64,000 nucleotides of DNA from Adiantum capillus-veneris (Eukaryota > Streptophyta > Polypodiopsida > Polypodiales > Pteridaceae): positions 54,977,768 to 55,041,767 of the forward strand of contig CM043944.1 in assembly GCA_014529385.2 (NCBI GenBank). The letters run 5' to 3'. Below, in pieces: positions 1 through 9,792 of this stretch (position 1 is its first letter; every line of letters starts with the position of its first letter). The position numbers and the translations under genes are program-made. Below the pieces are notes generated by a model. That model saw only the letters and a list, made by a program, of their open reading frames with translations. It did not search any database and was not told the origin of the DNA.

Positions 1-2
1 AT

Positions 3-1152
3 CTAGAGTTTCCATATTATGTGTGTAAATCGAAGAAAGCATTGTATGGTTTGAAGCAAGCATCTAGAGCTTGGTGTGAAAAGATAACCAGATTCTTGAA
101 GAAGATTGGATTTAAACAGTCTACTATTGATCACTCATTGTTTTTGAAGCATGTTGATGGAGAGATCATCGTTATTGTTATCTATGTTGATGACTTGATT
201 CTCACTGGAAGTCATGATGAGCAAATTTTGCATGTCAAGAAGAGTTTGTTAATAGAATTCAATATGAAGGACCTTGGTGAGTTGAGATATTTCTTGGGAA
301 TTGAAATTTTCAATACATTATCAGGAATTTGGATGATACAAAGACAATACGCATTGGATATGCTTGAGAAGTATGGAATGACAGTGTGCAAACCGGTTGA
401 TACACCTCTTGATCAAAATATGAAGTTGTTTGATGATGGACATTACATTGAGGATGTCACTATGTACCGCAAGATGGTTGGAAGCCTTGTTTACTTGACA
501 ATAGCAAGGCCAAATTTGAGTTATGCAGTGGGTGTTGTGAGTCAATTCATGCAAAAGCCATGTCAAAGTCATCTTGATGCAGTGAGATGGATTATGAGAT
601 GTGAAAGCCACTGTCATTTATGGAATGTTTTATGAAAAGAATGGGAAGCTTTGTCTTTATGGTTACACAAATGCAGATTGGGCAGGAGATTTTATGGATA
701 GAAGATCTACAAGTGGTTATGCATTTTCCATTGGCAATGGTATGATAAGTTGGAGTAGCAAGAAGCAATCAACTGTAGCATTATTAAGTACAGAAGCTGA
801 ATATCATGCAGCAGCTTTGGCAGCATGTGAAGAGTCATGGCTGAGAGTACTTATGGTAGAATTTGGTTTTGACTATCTTGACAGTGTCATTATATATTGT
901 GACAATATTAGTAGCATCATGTTGGCAAAGAATCCAATTTACCATGCTCGCACTAAACACATTGAGGTACATTATCACTCAATTAGAGAAAAAGTTTTGG
1001 CAGGTAAGATTGATTTGGTGTATGTGAAGACAAATGATCAAGTTGCTGATATATTCACAAAAGCTCTTGGAAAGGAGAAGTTTTGCTACTTTCGTGAAGC
1101 ATTGGGAATCCATCATATGCAAGCTCACTCTGAGCTTGAGGGGGAGTGTTAA
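3..1152 (+). pseudogene. Ty1/copia polyprotein, 3' part (reverse transcriptase and RNase H), frameshifted
   Basis: The window opens inside a copia pol. The first frame (3-635) carries the end of the reverse transcriptase with ALYGLKQASRAW and the catalytic box YVDDLILTG. The second frame (from about 601) carries RNase H with DWAGDFMDRRSTSGY, LSTEAEY and ARTKHIEVHYH, ending in GEC and a TAA. The frames meet near 600, where comparison with the family suggests loss of two bases, so the protein is broken. Gag, protease and integrase lie outside the window. The final cysteine codon and stop overlap the start of the 3' LTR, as is common in plant copia elements. The recognised role is replication of the element by reverse transcription. 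Identity is secure; the exact copia lineage is not assigned. Confidence 0.93.
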
Positions 1153-1618
1153 AGAATATGTCCATTGTGCTATGGGCGGCCGGACACTGACTATACTATG
1201 TTGTAAATATACTTTGGATAATAGCTCAAAGTGAAAAGAGAAGAGCAGCTCGTTGAATGGCTGCTGCAGGGTAACGATTGTGTGTGTGTGTGTGTGTGTG
1301 TGTGTCTCAATGTGTGTTGGTGTGTGTGCGTAGTCTTCTTTTCTACCTTCTCCATCACTTGCGCACTCTACAGAAATCATGTTTTATTTGGTATCGCTTT
1401 GCAGATTATAATGAGACTTATATTTCCTTTCATGTCTCGTCTCGAGGGATACTCAACTTCTTTATTTTGCTATTCATGGTAGGAAAATTGAAGTTCAATA
1501 AGAGAGCTACATGGAGTGCATCCTTATCATGCCGTCTCCTTGCTTTCCAACTCACCCAGATCACAAGCCCCATGCAATGACAGCCTCACACACCTATTGA
1601 CATCTGATATGTTCAACA
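1147..1618 (+). repeat. copia 3' LTR
   Basis: A polypurine tract (GAGGGGGAG, 1138-1146) is followed at once by TGTTAAAG, the expected LTR start. The proposed right end is TTCAACA at 1618, giving about 472 bp with TG...CA ends. The start is well supported by the polypurine tract. The end is a guess because the partner LTR is not in the window. A TG microsatellite lies inside at 1279-1305. Confidence 0.6.
1279..1305 (+). repeat. (TG)n microsatellite in copia LTR
   Basis: About 27 bp of uninterrupted TG dinucleotides, followed by further TGTG-rich sequence to about 1330. Confidence 0.95.
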
Positions 1619-3500
1619 GGTTTCTTTTTCCACAATCATATAATATTTAATTTTCCAAGTAAGTTGCAAACTGCCATGGAGAAGAGAGGATAATTTCAAC
1701 GTGCCACCCAAGATAGTATGGACGAGTTCCAAAATGATACAATAGAAAATATAAGATGCACATCTAACAAAAAAAAATCTTATTAGTATGTCGTTGTTGT
1801 GATTTTGTTTTGGCTTTGCATACTCTCTAGCTGTAATATTCAAGATTTCCTCGTGAAAGTAGTCACAAATTGGACACCATTTTCTAGTCCTTGGTATGTT
1901 CTCGTTGTTTGTGCTAGTGAGTCTATGATATATCACAACATATTTGCTAACCTCCAACCAGAAATAATTTGAAATGAAATTACGATCGAATATGACCATG
2001 GTAAGGCTTTATTAAAGCTTTTAAACGTAACGTTATTATCTTTGATGGGCACAAATACTTATTTTGTATTACATTTGTTGTAAATGATAGTCCAAAACTT
2101 CTTAGCATTGTTATATTTTTACCTTTCTATGGTTTTCTTTGATAGAGCTTGCCAAAGTCTACACAATTATCATTATTTATTTCATGATTCAAAAGCTACA
2201 AGTAGTGACACTACTAACTTTTCAACCTTAATCCTTGCCGCGTACTGTTGACCAGCCTCTCGAGAAAATCCATCCTTTCCTACTTTTATATGTTAAGTTC
2301 GTATAATTTGTATAGAAAGAACCAAGAATCATGGACTTACGAGGTACTATCTAACCTAACCTCTTACTCAGCACTTCATTTATTAAGTATGATAACTCTA
2401 TTGTCTACAACTAAGACACCTTTGGATGTGTCTTCTGCTCCCTTCAAAACACCACAATTCCAACCCTCTCTAGCTTGTACCAGTATTCTATTTTTATGTG
2501 ATCCCCTAATCCAAATTGTCATTCTATCAATTATAGCTTTCTATGCAAGCACACATAGCTACATACATTTTCAAATGCAGCATGTCCTCTAGGTATGTCC
2601 CTCTAGTACATCACACATTTTATTTTTTCTTTATTATTTCATTTTATTTTTTCTAATCTGCATTGTTTTGTCAACTGAATACTCCAACTCCGCTACGGTA
2701 AGAACTTACTACTTGCACTGAATGAAATTTTTATTGACATGATTATTCATTAGCTATGCAGCTCCTCATATGAGCTGGGGTGCTCTGGGATATCGAGCCA
2801 CAATTTGTAAGTGCTTTGCTACTGGAACATACAATAATTTGGTGTCAAATAGATGGCAAATATTTTCTTTTATGCCTTGTCTAGTCCATTAGTGACAACC
2901 ACACAGATTCGCCGATTTAGGCAGTGTGTAGATACTCATCCTTGTGCAGATCCATAGATTTAGGTAGCACATTGACAAATTGCAGAATCATGATTTTTAA
3001 ACAATATCAAATGCAAATTCGCTGATTTAGGCAGCATTCATGCAGATTCGCCAATTTAGGCAGCATGTCTTATTGGCGTAGATTCCCCGATTTAGGCAAC
3101 ACCGATCACAAAATCATGCTGTAGTGGCTGGCCACCATTGTCTGGTATGATTTTGTTACACAGGTACATAATGAAAGTGATTTGGATTTTGACTTATATT
3201 GTGGAATTGGAATTGGATTTGGATTTGGTATCTGATGTTTATTTTATCACGGCAGTGTTTATGTGATGAGTCTTGACATTATGAGATTGATGATGAGTGT
3301 GACCAATGATATCCTGATTCATCAGGGTATGACATGTATTGCTTATTCTAGTGGTATGGGACACTAGTATAGGTAGTATGTGGATGATGGCAGGCATAAG
3401 CAAATGTTGTCTAATTTTATAAATTTTTCTTTCACTATGTGATAGTTTCGATACAGATTTCTAATCACTATTATTGACAACTATTGTTGAAAATTTTTAT
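1619..3500. other. unassigned AT-rich interval
   Basis: I see no convincing coding frame here on either strand; open frames are short and lack family motifs. The only structure I can support is the degenerate short-repeat cluster near 2.9-3.1 kb, listed separately. Confidence 0.5.
2904..3103 (+). repeat. five degenerate copies of a ~24-bp motif
   Basis: Close variants of CAGATTCGCCGATTTAGGCA begin at about 2904, 2947, 3014, 3043 and 3079. The core GATTTAGG or AATTTAGG is kept in all five. Spacing is irregular (29 to 67 bp), so this is a dispersed cluster rather than a simple tandem array. Function unknown. Confidence 0.8.
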
Positions 3501-3689
3501 CTTCGCCAACTGAGGACAGTTGCTTTCCAACGGAGAGGTATGTTATGGAATTGATATTTTAGTATTTATTGCAGCTGATAGGTGGAAAAGGCTTGACCAA
3601 GCTAGGCTATTGCAAAAGGACATATATTTATGTATATCCGATTATTCAAAATCTCTTTATGAGCTTTGGCTATTTGTGACTGGCCGGCC

Positions 3690-3800
3690 AGTTTGTACTC
3701 ACATTGACCATTCAAGAAATCTAGAAATCAATTACGTGCAAGAGAGAAATGGTCACTCTTGCACAAGGGGAGATTGTACCCAGAGCCTGTGTTATTTTCC
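3690..3800 (+). pseudogene. possible copia RNase H tail fragment
   Basis: Conceptual translation in two frames gives pieces resembling the end of copia RNase H: a piece like LEINYV, then after a frame change REMVTLAQGEIVPR. This resembles the region after the KHIE motif of copia pol. The fragment is short and frame-broken, so this is a weak call; chance similarity is possible. Confidence 0.3.
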
Positions 3801-3934
3801 TCTCCTCTCCTCCCTTGTCTCTCACCGTGCCAGCGTAGCACTCCGCTCTAGGAGGTGCGCCTACACGTGCACTTTCTCTCTCTCTTCGATTACGGCTTCG
3901 ATTTTGTGCTACAAGATCTGTAAGGGCAGCCTAG

Positions 3935-5550
3935 CTTTTGATTGTAGCAATTACAAGGAAAGATAATCCAGTTGTAGATATGCTTTCAAGAACAAGGTAT
4001 GAAAATGAAGAAGACATGGTTGTTGAGGGTGACAATGTAGGCACAAGGTTCTATAGTAGCTCTCATGCCAAGGTTAATCATGCTTTCATGTCAAATGCAC
4101 TTGAGTCATTTATAGAAAACTTTATATCAAGGTGATTGGTTACTCATTGGACATTATTTGAGTATTGATCAAGAGTTTAAACGAATATGAAGAAAGGCCT
4201 ATGGGTACTTTTTGAAAGATGGGTACTTGTGGAATCATCCAAAACAAAGAAATGGAATGCCCTTGAGAGTCGTGAATGATAAAAACACTCAAAATGAGCT
4301 TATGAAAAAGTTTCATGAGAGTCTTTATGCTGGACATAGAGGTGTATGGGCCACCTTTACTAAAATGAAAGAGAGGTATTGGTGGAAAGGTATGTATAAA
4401 TATGTCTCTCACTTTGTGGAGTCTTGTGAAACCTCTCAAATGTATTCAAATGTGCGCCATTGTGATGGGTTGCACCCTACTTACCCATTGGCCATGCACT
4501 GTAAGTGGATAGTACATCTAGTTACAATGCCATTGGGCTTATGGAAAATGAGATACATAGTGCTTGCAAGGGAAAATTTAACCAACCAAGTTCAAGGTCA
4601 TACCCTAAGAACAAAAATCACAAAAGGAATATATAAGTTCCTCTGGGATGATGTAATTAGCCATTATGGCCGTGTTGGGAAAATAACGACAGATAGGGGT
4701 GAGTTGGATGTAGACAAAGTCATGGAGTTTTTCTCTACGTTGGGCATTAAACTTGATCTCACAGTGCATATAATCAGAGCATCGTCATGCTCCTATCATT
4801 AAAGCTTTGGCTAAGGTCTTCAAAGGTAAAATGGGAGAGTGGCCTAGGTTATTTTGGACTGATTGTACAACTCATAGCTCAGTTACTTGTTATATTCCTT
4901 CTGAGTTGATATACAATCAGAAACCTATAATGCCTATTAATGATGTAATTCCCACATGGAATGTATTTCCTTGGGAAGATGGAATGAGTAGGGAATACCT
5001 TCTTGCTTTGTGCATACAACAGTTAGAAAGAAGGCCTCAAGATATTGAGATTGCAGTAGCATAATTGAAAGATGCAAGGTTAAATAATAAGGATAACTTT
5101 GATAAAAGAAATAGGCTCACACCTAAAGCTATTTAGGAAGGTGGTTGGGTATTGGTGCATGACAATAGTCTTGACAACCAGCATACAGCAATAAGAAAGA
5201 TTTCAAAGATAGGGTTAGGTCCTTACCTAGTTCAACATGTACATGGGAATGCAACTTATACCTTGCATGAATTAGATGGGACAAAAACTTAAGATTCCCA
5301 TCGCAGGGAAAAGAGTCAAATTATTTAAAAGAAGAGGTGATACAGATCCCTTTGATTCATAGGAAAGTCAAAATGAAGGCTCTAATGAAAATGTTATGGA
5401 TGTGGATGAAGAAAGAGAGGATGAATTATTAGATTTTTTTGAAAGCGATGATGAAATTGACATGTATGCGGACTTAAATGAAGATTGAACTTGTTGCAAA
5501 AAGACATGTGTGGAGCATGTTGGTGGATGTGCAAGTTTAGAGGGGGTGGA
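3935..5550 (+). pseudogene. Ty3/gypsy family A, 5'-truncated: integrase and C-terminal region
   Basis: The similarity to the minus-strand copy at 14.3-21.8 kb begins abruptly near 3935 (NPVVDMLSRTRYENEED, the end of RNase H). It continues through the integrase zinc-binding region (HESLYAGHRG, then CETS where the other copy has CETC, so a metal ligand is lost), the integrase core (DDVISHYGRVGKITTDRGE) and an acidic C-terminus (VDEEREDELLDFFESDDE) ending near 5487. Frames change several times and stops interrupt it, so it is inactive. Gag, protease and reverse transcriptase are missing upstream. The family resembles fungal gypsy elements rather than the usual plant lineages. That lineage call rests on motif memory and needs a phylogeny. 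Confidence 0.85.
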
Positions 5551-6578
5551 TGTCATACCATGGCATGTGAATAATGTGAAAATAAAAATACCTACATCAC
5601 TCTCAATGTCTTTGATGTGTGGGACCAAATGCTACAATGTACATAGTGTGATATATGCAAAAACAGATGCCATGGTTGCAGGCGTGTACATACCTTGCCG
5701 GGTAGGCGAGGCCGGAGACGTGGCACTGTGCATGTTTTAACACATTAAATCATTCCTAATTTGATTAAGGAATGTTCAAATGTCAAGTGTTTCCTAGTAG
5801 CACACTCATTTTTCCTGGAAAGTTCAATGTGAGCGATCTTGGCAAAAAATAGCAAGTTTCATGTGCAATCATAAATGATAGTTCCAAAATGCTTGCCAAG
5901 TGAAAAAATGAGGCTCAACATAAAATTTGAGCCCAATGGTATTTTTACACAAATTTAGGGACTTTTCCCTCCCGTTTAGGTATTTTACAAACAAAAAGGA
6001 GTATTTTTGGGCTAAAAAGGGACGAAAATAGCTCAAAATAAGTAAAAAGGGGCTCAAAATGTCACATCAATGATGGTTCCATCTTTTCTTAAGTAGAGAG
6101 AATTTTTAGAGGCATGAATGAGCTCATTTAGGCATAGAAGCAAGGAGATGAAACCATTCCAATCCAGGGTTCTAGTGTAGTCCCGTGCTACTTCCACTAT
6201 GTGTTCAAGGCTGTGAGGCCTTCAATAAGGGTTTACCCACTTTAAATAACTGCTTGGGATTCTCTAATGAAGTTCTAAAGCTTCCATGAAACGTTCATGA
6301 CGAAGAATCGAAGCGTCAATTTAGGGTTTTTAATAGGTCGAAAGAGCACTACATCAGTGCAATTGGGAGCGAGGCTAAATTACTTAATCTTCACACACAC
6401 AAGATTTTTGAGTTAATCTTGGTTATTTTTCAAAGTGGAGCTTTCATGGCTAGAGTTTTGTTTGTTTTAAGTATTATTTTTTAAAGCTTTAAATCTTTTG
6501 CGACTTGCTTGACTTTGCTGCAAACTCTCAGAGTCAAAGGCCCGACGCTTTCCTAGCCACACTACGTACTTCTTGACA
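5551..6578 (+). repeat. gypsy family A 3' LTR (+)
   Basis: A polypurine tract (AGAGGGGGTGGA) ends at 5550 and TGTCATACCATGGCATG starts the LTR. The right end is CTTCTTGACA at 6578. The same sequence in reverse complement forms the left LTR of the minus-strand family A element (14297-15330). Lengths are 1028 and 1034 bp, so both ends are supported by comparison. Confidence 0.85.
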
Positions 6579-6657
6579 ACAAATATATATATCCGTGAGT
6601 ATTATCGTACTTATTGCCGTGTCTTTTATTGTGAAAATTATTTTTACACGGCTTCTC

Positions 6658-6721
6658 AAAAATAAAGGTGGTCATTTGGGCCACCCAATTTCGGGTGGTC
6701 CAAAAGAGAACCTTTATTTTT
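6658..6721. repeat. 64-bp imperfect palindrome (hairpin)
   Basis: Outer arms 6658-6669 and 6710-6721 (AAAAATAAAGGT and its exact reverse complement) enclose a symmetrical 5/5 internal loop. Inner arms 6675-6686 and 6693-6704 (TTTGGGCCACCC and GGGTGGTCCAAA) pair with one G-T wobble around a 6-nt loop. It starts 80 bp after the family A LTR. It may be a small foldback element or an RNA hairpin; neither is shown. Confidence 0.85.
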
Positions 6722-7021
6722 TACTTGCATAAAACATATGAAACATCAATTACATTTTGAAAAGTGTACAGGAAAAAAATAAACACTAGATTTTGAAATT
6801 CCAAGTTACACCTTACCTTGATAATTTAAAGTACAAAAGAGCAAAAATTTTAAAAAATCACAAATAAAATAAAAAAATTTTAAATGAGTTATATATACAT
6901 ATGATCATAGAGTTTTTTCTACCACATTTGCACTTGTAAAAGAGGACTACAAAAAATTACATATATGTCCAAGTCCTCATCCTCCTCCTCGTCCACAAGT
7001 ACATATGTTTGATCAACATGA

Positions 7022-7096
7022 CTACAATAACCAAAATAAAATTAAACAAATCAATAACTCAAAATAGTTAATACAATATTAATTTTCCACACTTAC
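7022..7096 (-). other. predicted intron in decayed gene
   Basis: 75 bp, strongly AT-rich, GTAAGT at the donor and TGTAG at the acceptor on the minus strand. The reading frame continues across it into the acidic last exon. Confidence 0.45.
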
Positions 7097-7239
7097 CACC
7101 TGTAGATATCGAACTGTTGAGTAGAATTGATCTCAAGAGATGTAATGGTTATCCAACAATCATCACCAAGTATCAAATTCTATGTGTCTCTGTCGATACT
7201 TGACCATCTCTTTGGTTGGTGACTCATAGTGATATTTTC

Positions 7240-7319
7240 CTAAGTTAGCAATAACAAAAGAAATTAATAAACTAAAACATTCTCTAAATCATCTTAGAAT
7301 TCAATTTTAATCAACTTAC
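7240..7319 (-). other. predicted intron in decayed gene
   Basis: 80 bp, AT-rich, GTAAGT donor and TTAG acceptor on the minus strand. Frame continuity into the next exon needs one indel, so this is less certain than the downstream intron. Confidence 0.4.
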
Positions 7320-7905
7320 ATATTTGTCTTTCCAAGCTGCTTTGCCTCCCGAGGCATAGTGTGTGGGAGTTTGTGTTGCCCAAGCATCACACTACTGAGT
7401 GTAGGATGAGCCCGTTGCAGCTTGTTTTTCCTTTTTTTGCATCACCCACTCCCACTTTGTATCTGCCATGTTTTTGTCATACAATGATTCTAGTATGTAT
7501 TTGCAACTTGGTTGGCCATTGCGTGTCGTACACTTGATTGATTGTCTTTAAAACAAAATTGATATATCCATCCAACCATTGTGCTGAAAAATGCTCATTG
7601 GGGACATTTGAAAATTAAGTATGCAATGCTTCCTTGATGTAGCATACATGATTGGGTTCATTGTCTTTGAATTTACAAAACAATTCTTGTACGTCAAGTG
7701 TATAAGAATCTGCAGATAGCATCGAAACGTCATGCCTTGTGGTGTACCAAAATCGACTTTGTCGCCCCATACTTTACTCTGTAGTAGCGTCCATGTGAAT
7801 CTAGAACGGGTGCGCCAGTGTCCTTGTCCTCTATGTATGGAGCTACACACTCTACAATTGGGAACTCCATCCCCCCTCCACCACCAAAAAAAGCAAAGCC
7901 ACAAG

Positions 7906-8640
7906 ATCCCCCACTAATCCCCCTCTCACGACGCTCTCTAACTTGAGACCAAGGTCGACACGTGCTGCCAAAATAAGTTAGTTGAAAGCCTGTGGGCTGT
8001 GGACAATGCTCAGGTCAAGCAAGAGTCAAATGGAATGATGTGGAGCCCTCTGATGGAAGGGGAGTAGGCCCCACGATGGGAGGGGGGTAGGTCGGTAAGA
8101 AGAAACCGTAGAACTAGGTGTCGTCAATGCGAGACTCTCCACGTACGGAGTCCCTCCCTTTCTCCCCCATGGCATCGTTTGTTGAGAAAGATCGTAGTAC
8201 GCAAGCTGTCGTGGAGTGTTACTACCAAAAAATCCCTCCATCCAACGGAGGTACTTGTCTTGAAAAAGAGAGTGCACGTTGGAGGTATGGATCTACCACT
8301 GACAGAGAGACCTGGATAGATGGGCAGACACCTCCGTAGGTGTAAGCGGGACATGTTTGCTAATAATAAAAGAAAATATACACTCAATCTTTCAAAAAGA
8401 TTAGCTGCAGATATGCTTAAACCCATTGCTTGGATTTACCGTCTCAAAACTTGGGTCCACTGGAGGGGTTGTCCACTGTGGATGGGAGCCCATGTGGGGT
8501 GTGAAATGACCAAAGAAAAAATGACTGGGTTGCTCCCCAATAGGTGGTCTCTTGTCCCCTCGGTAAGTATTAGGACCTAGCTCTTATCTACGTACCTCTA
8601 TATGTCTATATCCAATCATCTCTCTCTATATACATACACT
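7906..8640. other. unassigned interval
   Basis: Short overlapping open frames on both strands have no motif I recognise. I see no repeat structure or element terminus here. Confidence 0.4.
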
Positions 8641-8687
8641 CACACACATATATACTATTAGAATTAAGTAGGGACCAGCAGTGTTAA

Positions 8688-8770
8688 TAGTCTAGTGGTA
8701 CCTCTTTAGATATATCATCAGAATCTCAACCATTGTAAAACCAAGGGTACGTTGTGACAATCCATACATG
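8688..8770 (+). repeat. possible tRNA-derived SINE fragment
   Basis: TAGTCTAGTGGTA (8688-8700) fits a polymerase III A box. A weak B-box-like stretch (CAGAATCTC) lies about 30 bp downstream. No clear tail or target duplication is visible, so this is only a candidate. Confidence 0.2.
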
Positions 8771-8945
8771 AGCGAACCATAGACCACAACGCCATGATTA
8801 AAAAGGGACTATATCTAAGAGGAAACATTCAACCATCGGGTGATATGCTCCCTTGCTTAGTGTCTACATACATGAACATACACACATACATACGAGCAAT
8901 TACACTACATATATTCATGCATACAAACACATATATCCTCTTCCT

Positions 8946-9042
8946 CTTTTTCTACTCTCTCTCTCTCTCTTGTCTCTTTCTCTCTTCTCTCCCTCTCTTT
9001 CTCTCTATTCTCTCTCCCGCTCTCTCTCTACCCTATTTATCT

Positions 9043-9098
<56 letters not shown>

Positions 9099-9112
9099 TC
9101 TCTCTCTCTCTT
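8946..9112 (+). repeat. CT-rich tract with (CT)n core
   Basis: Mixed CT-rich sequence from about 8946, ending in a nearly pure CT run at about 9048-9094. Part of it (about 9003-9048) is repeated downstream of the LINE at about 13246-13290. Open frames through it are low-complexity artefacts. Confidence 0.9.
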
Positions 9113-9120
9113 CACGTTTG

Positions 9121-9792
9121 ATGCAACTTGAAGAGGAAGTCAAGGAATGTAAACGCTCTCTTGTGGACTTGAATGCTTTGAAGGAGCGGATGAGCAAAGT
9201 AGAGCATGACCATGTATTGAAAGAGGAGAAATTTGACACTATGAGCCGGGATGTATGCGACATGAAAAATGTATGCACAAACAAGTCTTGGGCTGATGTA
9301 TGTGGTAGTAATGTGGTTTCTAATTCCTCACTTATGCAAGCTATGGTTCAAACAAAGAATGTTGAGAATGTGGATGTGGAGGAGTTGAAGGAACGGGAGC
9401 GACGTTCCAAGAACATTGTTATTTGTGGAATTCCCGAAGAGAAGTTAGAGACACCTCCTTCTCTTGCCATTGTTATTGAAGATTTCTTCAAAACCCACTT
9501 TGACATGTCCGGAGTTATGGTCTATGGAGCACATAGAGTGGGGAAGCAAGGAGCTCCTCCCTCGGGAGAACGGCCAATTGTATGCACCATGCCGGATGAG
9601 ACCAAGCGAAAGATTATCCTTGATAATAGTTGGATCTATTTGAGGGATACAAAATGTTTTTTATGTGAAGATCGCAATATTAAGCAACAAAATATGCGTC
9701 GCAAGGCATATGAGGAAAAGAATAATAAAAACAAGGAGATCTCTCATGAAGAAAATGTGCCCAAGGAGGAGGCAAGTCTCTCAAGCAAATAG
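9121..9792 (+). CDS. LINE G ORF1 protein: coiled coil plus RRM-like domain
   Basis: ATG at 9121 is the first methionine after the CT tract; upstream frame is low complexity. The product is 223 residues. The N-terminal part is a charged heptad-like helix (LEEEVKECKRSLVDLNALKE). About residue 95 begins the ERRSKNIVICGIPEE motif typical of RRM-type ORF1 proteins in several animal and algal LINE groups, followed by AHRVGK and a basic C-terminus (MRRKAYEEKNNKNK). Such proteins bind element RNA to form the ribonucleoprotein used in target-primed reverse transcription. No CCHC knuckle is present, unlike the ORF1 of common plant L1 elements. The frame is intact. It ends at TAG 9790-9792, and the next ORF continues in the same frame. 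Family function is known; activity here is inferred. Confidence 0.75.
   Translation: MQLEEEVKECKRSLVDLNALKERMSKVEHDHVLKEEKFDTMSRDVCDMKNVCTNKSWADVCGSNVVSNSSLMQAMVQTKNVENVDVEELKERERRSKNIVICGIPEEKLETPPSLAIVIEDFFKTHFDMSGVMVYGAHRVGKQGAPPSGERPIVCTMPDETKRKIILDNSWIYLRDTKCFLCEDRNIKQQNMRRKAYEEKNNKNKEISHEENVPKEEASLSSK

Larger units (their letters stand above)
6919..7905 (-). pseudogene. decayed spliced gene of unknown function, 3' exons
   Basis: On the minus strand a reading frame runs from about 7905 with pieces such as YIEDKDTGAPVLDSHGRYY, FCKFKDNEPNHVCYIKEALH and ADTKWEWVMQKKEKQ, then GGKAAWKDKY. An AT-rich 80-bp intron with GTAAGT donor and AG acceptor (7319-7240) follows. A second exon includes DDCWITITSLEINSTQQFD. 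A 75-bp intron with GTAAGT donor and TGTAG acceptor (7096-7022) leads to a last exon with an acidic run (VDEEEDEDLD) and a TAG at 6921-6919. The second intron joins in phase. A TAG at 7394-7392 and a few frame changes show decay. I do not recognise the protein; a transposon-associated gene or a degenerate host gene are both possible. Confidence 0.4.

Noticed and set aside
2900-3110. CRISPR-like array
   Set aside because: Repeats are degenerate, spacing is irregular and the context is eukaryotic.
3520-3966. 148-codon open frame as a gene
   Set aside because: No motif, and it runs from unassigned DNA into the family A boundary; part resembles a broken copia fragment.
8794-9120. N-terminal extension of LINE ORF1 through the CT tract
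   Set aside because: The extension is low complexity. The ATG at 9121 directly precedes the charged coiled-coil region and is the more likely start.
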